Shown: piece after piece, positions 8,553-15,759 of the stretch | Layout: the number at the start of each line of letters is the position of its first letter | How positions within the stretch are numbered: the first letter of the stretch is position 1 | NCBI GenBank assembly: GCA_029936935.1 | Contig: JAPYRQ010000014.1 | Location: 1-39,031 of the forward strand | Direction of reading: 5' to 3' | From: Dehalococcoidia bacterium | GTDB taxonomy: Bacteria; Chloroflexota; Dehalococcoidia; Lucifugimonadales; UBA1127 | DNA: 39,031 nucleotides | Made by a program: the position numbers and the translations under genes | Notes under the pieces: model-generated | What the model was told of the DNA's origin: nothing | Database searches by the model: none | Seen by the model: the letters and a program-made list of their open reading frames with translations, nothing else

Positions 8553-8684
8553 TATCTATTTGTCCAGCTATGATATCACGTATGACGCTGCTATATCGCG
8601 AAGAGCAACCGCTTTTGAATGCTGCTTCCAGGTGATACTGTACTTACCATCGAACTACCTTGGCTAAATTGAAGGAATGACTCA

Positions 8685-8996
8685 ATGGCCTACATTGCTC
8701 TGGATAAGAAGGTGTCTGACGTTCCCGAAGACAGCATAACCCTGGCGAAAGCTGGTGAGACCTTCGTGTTGCTCTCAAACGTCAACGGCGAGATCTATGC
8801 GACGAGTCGGTCGTGCCCCCATGCCGGTGCCGCCCTGAACTACGGATTCCTGGAAGGCAGTGAGGTGATGTGCCCGCTCCATGGGGCAATGTTCGATGTT
8901 ATTACCGGCGACATCGTTCTGGGGCCAGCATCCCACGGCCTCCGTTGCTTCACGGTGAAAATCGAAGGCGAAGACATCCTCATCGACCAGGCTTGA
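8685..8996 (+). CDS. Rieske [2Fe-2S] ferredoxin
   Basis: Small soluble Rieske protein of 103 aa. The cluster ligands are the two boxes C44-P-H46 (SCPHAGAAL) and C63-P-L-H66 (MCPLHGAMFD), the standard C-x-H...C-x-x-H arrangement. No membrane anchor is present, so it fits a ring-hydroxylating oxygenase ferredoxin or a NirD-like electron carrier and not a cytochrome bc Rieske subunit. Start ATG 8685 has GAAGGA 8 bases upstream. No oxygenase or reductase partner lies nearby. Its neighbour across the divergent promoter is a TetR regulator, which may control it. Confidence 0.9.
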   Translation: MAYIALDKKVSDVPEDSITLAKAGETFVLLSNVNGEIYATSRSCPHAGAALNYGFLEGSEVMCPLHGAMFDVITGDIVLGPASHGLRCFTVKIEGEDILIDQA

Positions 8997-8997
8997 A

Positions 8998-9073
8998 CCC
9001 TGGACCCATATTCCTAGCGGTTACCCCAGGGCTAGGCCCTGGATCCAGGCTACCTGGCGGTTACCTAAAGAAC
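8998..9073. repeat. Dispersed intergenic repeat, copy A (one partial and one full unit)
   Basis: A full unit at about 9026-9073 starts CCAGGGCTAGGCCCTGGATC and ends GGCGGTTACCTAAAGAAC. Just before it, 8998-9026 is a partial unit, CCCTGGACCCATATTCC then AGCGGTTACC. Both share the plan GGGCnnnGCCCTnGACCCAnATTCC...CGGnTACC seen at three other sites (18777, 30899, 38879). It lies between the convergent Rieske gene and the 157-aa unknown gene. The GGGC/GCCC dyad could fold in RNA. Confidence 0.65.
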
Positions 9074-9096
9074 ATCTTCTCTAGAGGTGGTTGGGG

Positions 9097-9570
9097 CTAG
9101 GAAGCGATGAGCTTATCGGCAATCGCTTTATTCCTCAGGTCATCCTGGCTGGCAAGATGGGCCTTGATGGAGTCCAGTGCGGATGACAATAGCTTCGGCG
9201 ATACTTTCTGTGCTGCAGCGCCGTGGTTCGCTTCTGCCAACAAATCACACACGTTCTCGCGGATCTGTTGCATCGACCATTCAAGCTGGTCAGCAACAAC
9301 CACAAGGCCGTCCGGCATCGATTTTTGAGAGCCACCCGGATTGGTTGAATCATAACCGCCCGAATGCCAGTGGCCAGGCGCATCATGGCAATCGAAGCGC
9401 ATGATTTCCTGATTGCCCACATCAACACCAATCGTCGGGCCGCCGCAAGCCATGCCCTGGATCACCACGATCCTCACAGGCCACACATAGGCGGCTACCT
9501 GTCCATCCTCTGAAAGAGGGACACGCAACTCAGCTCCCAGGTACTTCTCCCCATCCCGTTTGACTGCCAT
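9097..9570 (-). CDS. Conserved-looking protein of unknown function with an HWHSGGYD motif
   Basis: Protein of 157 aa that I cannot assign. It has a beta-rich N-terminal half (ELRVPLS, VAAYVWPVRIVVIQGM) and a striking cluster FDCHDAPGHWHSGGYD covering residues 59-74, with C61, H62, D63, H67, H69 and D74 able to bind a metal. The C-terminal half is helical and charged (QLEWSMQQIRENVCDLL, ALDSIKAHLASQDDL). There is no signal peptide or membrane span. Start ATG 9570 has GGGGAAG 7 bases upstream. It is 30 bp downstream of ccmD on the same strand, so it may be the last gene of the cytochrome c maturation transcript. A role there is only guilt by association. Confidence 0.7.
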   Translation of the reverse strand: MAVKRDGEKYLGAELRVPLSEDGQVAAYVWPVRIVVIQGMACGGPTIGVDVGNQEIMRFDCHDAPGHWHSGGYDSTNPGGSQKSMPDGLVVVADQLEWSMQQIRENVCDLLAEANHGAAAQKVSPKLLSSALDSIKAHLASQDDLRNKAIADKLIAS

Positions 9571-9600
9571 AGTTCATCTTCCCCTTGCAATTTTTCGCTT

Positions 9601-9831
9601 TTACGTCCCTTCGCTTTCTTCTATGGACTGTCGAAGGATATCTATCTCACGTTTCAGGTCGGCCTGCTTCCGAGTCATGAAGAATGCGTAGCCAAAAAAC
9701 GCCATCCAAGTCACCGCAAATACGGCGAAGAGGAAGGGAAGGTAATCTTCTCCCTCCGTGTGGCTTGACCCCAGCATCGCCGGGGTCAAAAGAATCAAAG
9801 TTGCCACTAATGCGGCAAGACGCTTAGACAT
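9601..9831 (-). CDS. ccmD: CcmD-like small membrane protein
   Basis: Protein of 76 aa. An N-terminal hydrophobic stretch (LAALVATLILLTPAML) could be a signal or membrane segment, followed by a second span (YLPFLFAVFAVTWMAFFGYAFFM) and a charged, coiled C-terminal tail TRKQADLKREIDILRQSIEE. This matches the CcmD plan of one span followed by a cytoplasmic helix; CcmD releases holo-CcmE from the CcmABC complex. Its ATG overlaps the end of ccmC by 8 bases. CcmD sequences are poorly conserved, so position contributes heavily to this call. Confidence 0.75.
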   Translation of the reverse strand: MSKRLAALVATLILLTPAMLGSSHTEGEDYLPFLFAVFAVTWMAFFGYAFFMTRKQADLKREIDILRQSIEESEGT

Positions 9832-10498
9832 GACTGTATCTCAGCCTTTCTACCAGGGATTCCTGACGGCGCAAGGTATATCGCTCCATCAGCAGGTACG
9901 CAAACAACGTTGTGAAGGCAAGCAGCCCCACCAGGAACGCAATAACCATCTTGCCTTCAAGGGAACCTTCATCAGCCAGTGGGCCCACCACCGCCTCCGG
10001 ATGCACGTCTCGCCACCACTTGGCCGCCATGTACACGATGGGCACATCGACAAACCCTATGATGCCCATGACCGCACCATAACGCGCTCCCTGGTCACCC
10101 TGTGGAGCATATGAGCGAAGCATCAGGTAAGCGGTGTAGATGAACCAGAGGATCAGCGATGTTGTCAGTTGTGGCGACCACGTCCACCAGACGCCCCACA
10201 CGGGCTTGGCCCATAGCATCCCTGTTATGAGCATGAGCGTTGTGAACAGCACACCGATCTCTGCGGCGGCGTAGGCCAGAGCGTCCATACGCTCGCTCTT
10301 CTTCCACAGATATCCGATGCTGCCGACGACGACGACGACGAAGGCAAGGAAAGCGACCAACGCCATAGGAACGTGGAAGTAGAAGATGCGTTGGGAGATG
10401 CCCAAAACGATGTCTGTAGGAACCCAGAGAAAGATCAGAGTCAGGAGAAGCATCATTAGGACACCGCTTGAGCCTAGCAGTGTCAACCGTCCTGTCAT
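9824..10498 (-). CDS. ccmC: Heme exporter protein C (CcmC)
   Basis: Integral membrane protein that loads heme onto CcmE in System I cytochrome c maturation. 224 aa with about six membrane spans. The tryptophan-rich heme-handling motif is [10 protein letters not shown] (W101 onward). The two conserved histidines flanking it are H42 (YFHVP) and H166 (RDVHPEAV). A longer frame from a TTG at 10534 exists, but ATG at 10498 has GGAG 7 bases upstream. The usual D of WGxWWxWD is S here. It is followed by ccmD with an 8-base overlap. Confidence 0.93.
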   Translation of the reverse strand: MTGRLTLLGSSGVLMMLLLTLIFLWVPTDIVLGISQRIFYFHVPMALVAFLAFVVVVVGSIGYLWKKSERMDALAYAAAEIGVLFTTLMLITGMLWAKPVWGVWWTWSPQLTTSLILWFIYTAYLMLRSYAPQGDQGARYGAVMGIIGFVDVPIVYMAAKWWRDVHPEAVVGPLADEGSLEGKMVIAFLVGLLAFTTLFAYLLMERYTLRRQESLVERLRYSHV

Positions 10499-10544
10499 TA
10501 CACCTCTCCTGTTGAGACTAAAGCCGGGTTTCAAATTAAGGAGA

Positions 10545-11264
10545 CTATTCGCCCAGCACGAAATCGAACGTCAATGCTGCGATGACTACAAAAATAACGT
10601 CAAAACCAGCCATCAACTGAAGCCATCTGCTGTAATCACCAAGGGAATCGCCGGCTAATACGGCTCTGGTGGCTTCCGTCGCGGCTATGATAACAGGCAC
10701 AGCTATGGGAAAGAAGAGGATTGGGAGCAGTATCTCGCGCGCCCTGGTGTTGACTGCCATTGCTGAAAACGTGGCCCCAACTGTGGCGAAGCCAAAGGTC
10801 GCCAGCGCGGTGATGAGCCACAGCCCCGGTTCAAACAGCGGCAGGTTAAAGATGGCTGCAAAGACCGGCAGCATGATGAGTTCCACCACCAGGATAAAGA
10901 AGAACGTCCCCAGCATTTTCCCCAGGTAGATCAGGTCTCGCCCCACGGGGCACATCATCAGACCCTCAATGCCACCGTGCTCCATTTCCATAGAGAAAGT
11001 GCGATTGAGGCCCAGCATCCCTGCAAAGGTAAACGCCACCCACAGCACGCCCGGGGCCACCGCTGTCACGAGGGCTGGCTTGGGGTCAATCACGAAGTTG
11101 AAAACCACAATGACCAGGAACGAGAACACCAGGATAGGCATGACCATCTCACGGGTGCGACTCTCCAGAAGCACATCCTTCCAGAGGATGGCCAGTATCG
11201 GAGCCCACCAGGACGGCGTCCTGGTGCTATATGCCCTGAGGGGGTTGTCAGTCTGTTCCGTCAT
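10545..11264 (-). CDS. ccmB: Heme exporter protein B (CcmB)
   Basis: Permease subunit of the CcmAB ABC transporter, 239 aa with six predicted hydrophobic spans. Family features are the N-terminal LWKDVLLESRTREMV, the LGLNRTFSMEMEHGGIEGLMM loop, and the C-terminal ILLPILFFPIAVPVIIAA segment. ATP use by CcmA on this partner releases holo-CcmE from CcmC. Start ATG 11264 has AAGGA 7 bases upstream. It sits between ccmA and ccmC, separated by 63 and 46 bp, in canonical order. It is slightly longer than usual because of a hydrophilic N-terminal 15 residues. Confidence 0.93.
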   Translation of the reverse strand: MTEQTDNPLRAYSTRTPSWWAPILAILWKDVLLESRTREMVMPILVFSFLVIVVFNFVIDPKPALVTAVAPGVLWVAFTFAGMLGLNRTFSMEMEHGGIEGLMMCPVGRDLIYLGKMLGTFFFILVVELIMLPVFAAIFNLPLFEPGLWLITALATFGFATVGATFSAMAVNTRAREILLPILFFPIAVPVIIAATEATRAVLAGDSLGDYSRWLQLMAGFDVIFVVIAALTFDFVLGE

Positions 11265-11327
11265 GGCTCAATCCTTGGAAAGATATCTCAACTAACCTGT
11301 TCTCGCCCTCAAAGGTGCCGAAGGCAC

Positions 11328-12059
11328 TCATAGTTGAACACCCGTCCGCTCTCTGTACGTCTCACGGAAAGAAATGGCTTCCAGGGAGCCAGCCTCTTCA
11401 TCGTAGGATATGCGGCCGCTCGATAGGATGATGACTCGGTCAGCGATGCTAAGCCCTCGCTCCACGTTGTGCGTCGTCACGATTGCGCTGCCGCCCTCGG
11501 CACGATGGGCATCCAACAATGCCTCCACCATCTCAAGGCCCTCCTGATCCAGGCCAGCCTCGGGCTCATCGAAAATAAGGAGGCGAGGTCTATGGAGCAC
11601 TGCCCTGACAAGGCTGACGCGCTTCTGCATGCCGTTGGAGAGGGTACGAACCCGGGCATCCAGGTATGAGGTGATGCCAAGGGTCTCAGATACTTGTTCA
11701 ATGCGTTCGTCCACGTTAGCCAGCCCGAACATCCTGGCATAGAACCGCAAATTCTCCCGGGCAGTCAGCTCGTCGTACAGAAATGTCTGGTGCGTCACGA
11801 CGCCAAGCATACGACGCACCTCTACACCTTTGTGCTCAGGGTCCAGGCCGCCGATGCGTATTGAGCCTGACGTCGTTTGGGCCAGACCGGCCAGAAGCCT
11901 GACCAATGTCGTCTTACCGGCGCCGTTCGGCCCAAAGAGCGACAGCACTTCTCCCCACGGCAGATCCAGGTCGATGTTGCGCAACACAGGCCGATTACCG
12001 TATCGCTTCGTTAAACCCTGGGTATGTATGGCAAGGTTCGTCTGCACCAGGTTATGCAC
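11328..12059 (-). CDS. ccmA: Heme exporter ATP-binding protein (CcmA)
   Basis: ABC ATPase, 243 aa: Walker A GPNGAGKT (residues 43-50), Q-loop around VVTHQTFLYDELT, signature LSNGMQKR from residue 140, Walker B LLIFDEP (160-166), D-loop GLD, switch VTTHN. It is the first ccm gene and its GTG start (12059) overlaps the shifted-frame TAA of the upstream VOC gene (12054-12052), a layout typical of coupled translation. The signature has M-Q in place of the more usual Q, as in other ccmA/daunorubicin-type ATPases. On domains alone it could be another exporter ATPase, but synteny with ccmBCD settles it. ccmE, ccmF, ccmG and ccmH are not in this window. Confidence 0.92.
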   Translation of the reverse strand: MHNLVQTNLAIHTQGLTKRYGNRPVLRNIDLDLPWGEVLSLFGPNGAGKTTLVRLLAGLAQTTSGSIRIGGLDPEHKGVEVRRMLGVVTHQTFLYDELTARENLRFYARMFGLANVDERIEQVSETLGITSYLDARVRTLSNGMQKRVSLVRAVLHRPRLLIFDEPEAGLDQEGLEMVEALLDAHRAEGGSAIVTTHNVERGLSIADRVIILSSGRISYDEEAGSLEAISFRETYRERTGVQL

Positions 12060-12442
12060 CCATCTCTTTATTGAGTTCTATCAGGTTTCCATCGGGGTCA
12101 CGGAGGTGGGCGCAACGCACCATCCACTGTTGTTGATTGAACGGTGCGTTAACAAACACGCCGCCTCGGCCAAGCACCGCATTGTACGCTCGTCCACATC
12201 AGGTACGGCGATAATCAACACCGCCTTGTCCTTTGCATCAACAACGGTGGGCAACGCACTCGTCCCCGCCGCGTCCGCCATAGCGTCACGACTGAACAAA
12301 GCAATCTCTGCGCCGTCCACCGAGAAGCTGGCGTACGGGCCGTTCTCATCACCAAAAAGAAGCGTAAGACCCAGAATGTCTCGATAGAAACGGTAGCAAC
12401 CTGAGAAATCGGTCACCAGGGCCTGATATGGGTCAACTTCAC
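12052..12442 (-). pseudogene. VOC/glyoxalase-fold protein with two single-base frameshifts
   Basis: Three frames must be joined. GTG at 12442, with GGAGG 6 bases upstream, encodes a VOC start VKLTHIR. Near 12419-12423 the homology moves one base to LVTDFSGCYRFYRDILGLTL, which continues to AVLIIAVPDVDERT. Near 12161-12166 it moves again to GGVFVNAPFNQQQWMVRCA and then DPDGNLIELNK, the classic VOC ending with its metal-ligand Glu. Both shifts fit loss of one G or C (AGG-CCC and GAG-GC). All VOC elements are otherwise present in full, and the restored stop overlaps the ccmA start. The alternatives are recent mutation or two consensus errors. If intact it would be a lactoylglutathione-lyase-like or bleomycin-resistance-like protein of about 130 aa. 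Confidence 0.75.
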
Positions 12443-12508
12443 GGGTGGCCTCCAGGTTGTTTAGGCAACGTTAATTCTGGGCCAGAAGCGCCTTGGATAA
12501 CCTAAGGC

Positions 12509-12536
12509 TTGCGAACGTAGCTAAAGCTAGTATAAT
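12509..12536 (+). promoter_or_regulatory. Sigma-70-type promoter of speDE
   Basis: TTGCGA (12509-12514), 16-base spacer, TATAAT (12531-12536). The predicted start falls at about 12543, directly at the 14 bp palindrome that follows. It lies 47 bases upstream of the speD start codon. Confidence 0.7.
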
Positions 12537-12543
12537 AGATTGT

Positions 12544-12557
12544 TGGCCCGCGGGCCA
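12544..12557. promoter_or_regulatory. Perfect 14 bp palindrome at the predicted speDE transcript start
   Basis: TGGCCCGCGGGCCA is a perfect palindrome at positions +1 to +14 relative to the predicted promoter. Its place suits a repressor operator. As RNA it has no loop, so a hairpin is less favourable, and it lacks a T tract. The function is inference. Confidence 0.45.
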
Positions 12558-12583
12558 TAATTTTATGTTAGGGGGAAGGATAT

Positions 12584-12964
12584 TTGGAAGCACTAGGACT
12601 ACACCTGATCTTGGAGCTCAAGGAGTGTCGGCCAGACCTGTTGGATGATATGGATTTCGTCCAGCAAACACTCCTCAACGCAGCTGAAGCAACAGGTGCC
12701 ACAATTATAGGGAAGACCTTTCACAAGTTCGCACCACAGGGAGTCACTGGCGTAGTCGCCATTGCTGAGTCCCACGTTTGCATCCATACCTGGCCGGAGT
12801 ATGGATACGCCGCAGCAGATATTTTCACTTGCGGCGAGAATTTCAGCCCCCACGCAGCCGCTGCACTGATTGCAGAGGCGTTTGAATGCAGGGACCCGCA
12901 CTTCCAGGAAGTGACTCGGGGCATTCTGACGCAGACGGCCGGGACTGAAGCTCAGAAAGCATAG
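12584..12964 (+). CDS. speD: S-adenosylmethionine decarboxylase proenzyme
   Basis: Pyruvoyl enzyme that makes decarboxylated SAM, the aminopropyl donor for polyamines. 126 aa, the class 1B prokaryotic size. Self-cleavage is expected between E62 and S63 in IAESHVCIHTWPE, with S63 becoming the pyruvoyl group. H68 and C83 (FTCG), the processing and catalytic residues of this class, are at the standard positions. It starts at TTG 12584 just after GGGGGAAGGA. It is directly followed by speE with no gap between the stop codon and the next GTG. Together they form a two-gene spermidine pathway. Confidence 0.95.
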   Translation: MEALGLHLILELKECRPDLLDDMDFVQQTLLNAAEATGATIIGKTFHKFAPQGVTGVVAIAESHVCIHTWPEYGYAAADIFTCGENFSPHAAAALIAEAFECRDPHFQEVTRGILTQTAGTEAQKA

Positions 12965-13888
12965 GTGTCTGTGTTATCGGACCACGATAAGTGGTACATA
13001 GAGCGCATCACCCCTGAGCTCGTTCAGATGAGCAGCATTGACGGGGTTTTGTATTCAGGGAAAAGTAAATATCAGACAGTTGAGGTACTTGAAAATGGGT
13101 GCTTTGGCCGCTGTCTTGTCTTGGATGGGAAGACGCAGTCTGCCCAGTCAGACGAGTTCATCTATCACCAGAGTTTGGTTCAACCAGCCATGGTGGCCCA
13201 CCCCAACCCGGAGAAGGTGTTCATTGCCGGTGGCGGTGAAGGCGCTACGATCAGAGAGGTGCTTAGGCACAACACGGTGAAGCGCGCGGTCATGGTTGAC
13301 CTGGATCAAGAGGTGGTGGAAGTCTGCCAGAAGTACCTGCCGGAGCATCATCAAGGTGCTTTCGACGACCCTCGACTCGAACTGAAGTTTGACGACGCCT
13401 CTGCATTCCTTCGGGATACGGATGAGCGGTTTGACGTCATTGTGCTGGACTTGTCCGATCCAATGGACGGAGGCCCGGCTTACTTACTCTATACCCTGGA
13501 TTTCTACACGATGGTCCTCGACCGTTTAGCCCCCGGTGGACTCATGGTCACCCAGTCTGGCCCTGCCAGCCTCATCAACCAGACTGAAGTCTACACAGCT
13601 ATCAACTACACGCTAAATCAGGTGTTCCCAACGGTAGCGCCCTACTCCGCCAACATTCAGTCCTTCGGTGAGACCTGGGGCTTCAACATCGCATCGCTGG
13701 GGCCGAACCCCGCTGACTTCACACCTGACGAGGTAGACGCACGACTTAAGCAACGCGGTATTGCCCCCATGGATTTCTACGATGGTGTGACCAACCAATC
13801 CATCTTCGCCCTTCCAGCCTACCTACGCGCCGGGATCGCCGCCGAGACCCGCACTATCACCACGGAGAACCCGCTCTTCATCTTCTGA
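12965..13888 (+). CDS. speE: Polyamine aminopropyltransferase (spermidine synthase)
   Basis: Transfers the aminopropyl group from decarboxylated SAM to a diamine. 307 aa with an N-terminal beta domain (WYIERITPELVQM, KYQTVEVLENGCFGRCLVLDG) and a Rossmann methyltransferase-like domain. Seen directly: gatekeeper loop DEFIYHQSLVQPAM, nucleoside-binding GGGEGATIREV, acidic VDLDQEVVEVC, and the catalytic region DVIVLDLSDPMDGGPAYLLYT. GTG at 12965 follows the speD TAG immediately; a second GTG at 12971 is an alternative. The DLSDP form, with a proline-glycine-rich loop, is also found in thermospermine or agmatine aminopropyltransferases, so the acceptor (putrescine versus another amine) is not settled. 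Confidence 0.92.
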   Translation: MSVLSDHDKWYIERITPELVQMSSIDGVLYSGKSKYQTVEVLENGCFGRCLVLDGKTQSAQSDEFIYHQSLVQPAMVAHPNPEKVFIAGGGEGATIREVLRHNTVKRAVMVDLDQEVVEVCQKYLPEHHQGAFDDPRLELKFDDASAFLRDTDERFDVIVLDLSDPMDGGPAYLLYTLDFYTMVLDRLAPGGLMVTQSGPASLINQTEVYTAINYTLNQVFPTVAPYSANIQSFGETWGFNIASLGPNPADFTPDEVDARLKQRGIAPMDFYDGVTNQSIFALPAYLRAGIAAETRTITTENPLFIF

Positions 13889-13903
13889 ACCTTAGGTTCT
13901 TTT
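13887..13903 (+). terminator. Small hairpin plus T tract at the end of speE
   Basis: GAACC (13887-13891), loop TTA, GGTTC (13895-13899), then TTTT. The 5 bp stem is short and overlaps the speE stop codon. It could end the speDE transcript. The rest of the 150 bp before metG shows only a possible TAGAAT -10 box near 14000. Confidence 0.4.
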
Positions 13904-14039
13904 GCTCGCGGGTTGGCCTTCTTCATTCGCCTCTGAGTTATAACAGCGAGTTCGATTTCCACAGCCCTTACGCCTAGGTACAACCACCTTCGCCCTGTGT
14001 TAGAATTTCCCCAGCCTCTATTAACTACGGGAGCCTACT

Positions 14040-15749
14040 GTGTCGGAACGAATTTTCATCGGTGTGGCATGGCCATACGCCAACGGCCCACTGCACCTTG
14101 GCCAAATAGCCGGAGCATATCTACCGGCGGACATCTTCGCTCGATTCCATCGACTCAAGGGCAACGATGTGCTCATGGTGTCCGGAACGGACCAGCACGG
14201 AACGCCCATCACTATCCGTGCGGAGCAAGAAGGGCTGACGCCCCAAGAGGTGGTCTCCAAGTACCACTCTCAGTACCTTGATGTCTGGGAAAAGCTCGGT
14301 ATCTCCTTCGATAAGTACACGTCAACAGGAACGGAGAACCACACCAAGGTCGTGGGAGACCTGTTCCTGTCACTCCTTGAAAAAGACCTCATCTACCCGG
14401 CGACTGCCGAGTACGCCTACTGCGCCAACGATAAGCGGTTCCTTCCCGACAGGTACGTAGACGGCACGTGCCCGCACTGTAAATTTGAACGCGCCCGTGG
14501 CGACCAGTGCGACAACTGCGGCAGGACCCTCGATCCGCAGGACTTGCTCGATTGGCGATGCCACATCTGCAGCAACCCTCCGGAAATGAGGGAGTCGGAG
14601 CACTTCTTCCTACGCTTGAGTGCCTTGCAGGAGAAGCTGCATGACTGGGCCAAGTCTGTCGGTGAAGGCGTATGGCGACCCAATGTCTACGGTTTCACCA
14701 TGAACTGGCTGACAGAAGGACTGCGGGACCGCGCTATCACTCGCGACGTGGAGTGGGGCGTACAGCTTCCCATCCCGGGCTATGACACCAAACGCATCTA
14801 CGTGTGGTTTGAGGCGTGTACTGGCTATTTGTCTGCCGCTCTTGAGTGGGCTGAATCCAGAGGTAATAGCGATGAATGGCTGCCGTTTTGGAAGGAAACC
14901 ACCACTAAGTCGTACTACTTCATAGGCAAGGACAACATTCCTTTCCATACCATCATATGGCCGGCAATGCTCATGGCATACAGCGATTCCGGAGCGGCAC
15001 TGGGGGCTGGCGGACTAAACCTTCCCACCAACGTGCCCGCCAATGAATTCCTATCGCTGGAAGGGCAGAAGTTCTCAACATCGCAGAACTGGGCGGTGTG
15101 GGCACCGGATTACCTGGAACGCTATGACCCTGACCCGCTGCGCTACTACCTTTCTGCCAACATGCCCGAGTTCGGCGACGCCGATTTCTCCTGGCGAGAG
15201 TTCTACCGTCGCAACAACGATGAGCTGGTGGCGACTTACGGAAACCTGGTGCATCGCATCCTAACGCTGACCCACCGCAACTTCGATGGACTGGTGCCGC
15301 AACCGGGAGCGCTGGACGATGACGACAAAGCACTTATTCAAAAAGCGAACGACACGCTGGACGACGTCGCTAGCAGTTTGTCGATACCCCGCTTCCGCGA
15401 GGCGATAGGCAAGGCAATGGCCCTCGCAGGGGAAGCGAACCGCTACGTCGACCTAAAAGCACCGTGGAAGACAGCCAAGGACGACAAAGAGCGCACAGCC
15501 ACTACGCTGAGCACGGCTCTGTACGCGATATCGGCACTGAAGACAGTCCTTTGCCCGTTCATTCCCCAGGCAAGTGAGCGGTTGCATGCGTTGTTGGGCT
15601 TCACTACCGAGGTCACGGCTGACGGATGGGTCGTCACGGCACCACCTGTCGGACAGGTGCTCCAGGAACCGAAGCCAATGTTCACGAAGCTTGACGAGGA
15701 CATCGTCGAGAAGGAAACCGCCTTGCTACACGCCCAGAGCGTGGGTTAG
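14040..15749 (+). CDS. metG: Methionyl-tRNA synthetase
   Basis: Class I aminoacyl-tRNA synthetase, 569 aa. The HIGH box is HLGQ (H19-Q22, after AWPYANGPL). The KMSKS box is KFSTSQ near residue 344. The zinc knuckle in the connective peptide has CPHC, CDNC and the C-x-x-C of RCHICSN between about residues 143 and 180, so this is the four-cysteine bacterial/archaeal type. The anticodon-binding helical domain is complete (NLVHRILTL, GEANRYVDLKAPW). The C-terminal tRNA-binding EMAP domain present in many MetRS is absent, giving a short form. Start GTG 14040 has GGGAG 6 bases upstream. A polyprenyl synthase gene follows after 10 bp. Confidence 0.96.
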   Translation: MSERIFIGVAWPYANGPLHLGQIAGAYLPADIFARFHRLKGNDVLMVSGTDQHGTPITIRAEQEGLTPQEVVSKYHSQYLDVWEKLGISFDKYTSTGTENHTKVVGDLFLSLLEKDLIYPATAEYAYCANDKRFLPDRYVDGTCPHCKFERARGDQCDNCGRTLDPQDLLDWRCHICSNPPEMRESEHFFLRLSALQEKLHDWAKSVGEGVWRPNVYGFTMNWLTEGLRDRAITRDVEWGVQLPIPGYDTKRIYVWFEACTGYLSAALEWAESRGNSDEWLPFWKETTTKSYYFIGKDNIPFHTIIWPAMLMAYSDSGAALGAGGLNLPTNVPANEFLSLEGQKFSTSQNWAVWAPDYLERYDPDPLRYYLSANMPEFGDADFSWREFYRRNNDELVATYGNLVHRILTLTHRNFDGLVPQPGALDDDDKALIQKANDTLDDVASSLSIPRFREAIGKAMALAGEANRYVDLKAPWKTAKDDKERTATTLSTALYAISALKTVLCPFIPQASERLHALLGFTTEVTADGWVVTAPPVGQVLQEPKPMFTKLDEDIVEKETALLHAQSVG

Positions 15750-15759
15750 GGGATAAGCG

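Noticed and set aside
11848-11860. AGGGTCCAGG inside ccmA resembling the dispersed repeat
   Set aside because: Only the short GGTCCAGG part matches, it is within a conserved coding region, and the rest of the repeat plan is missing.
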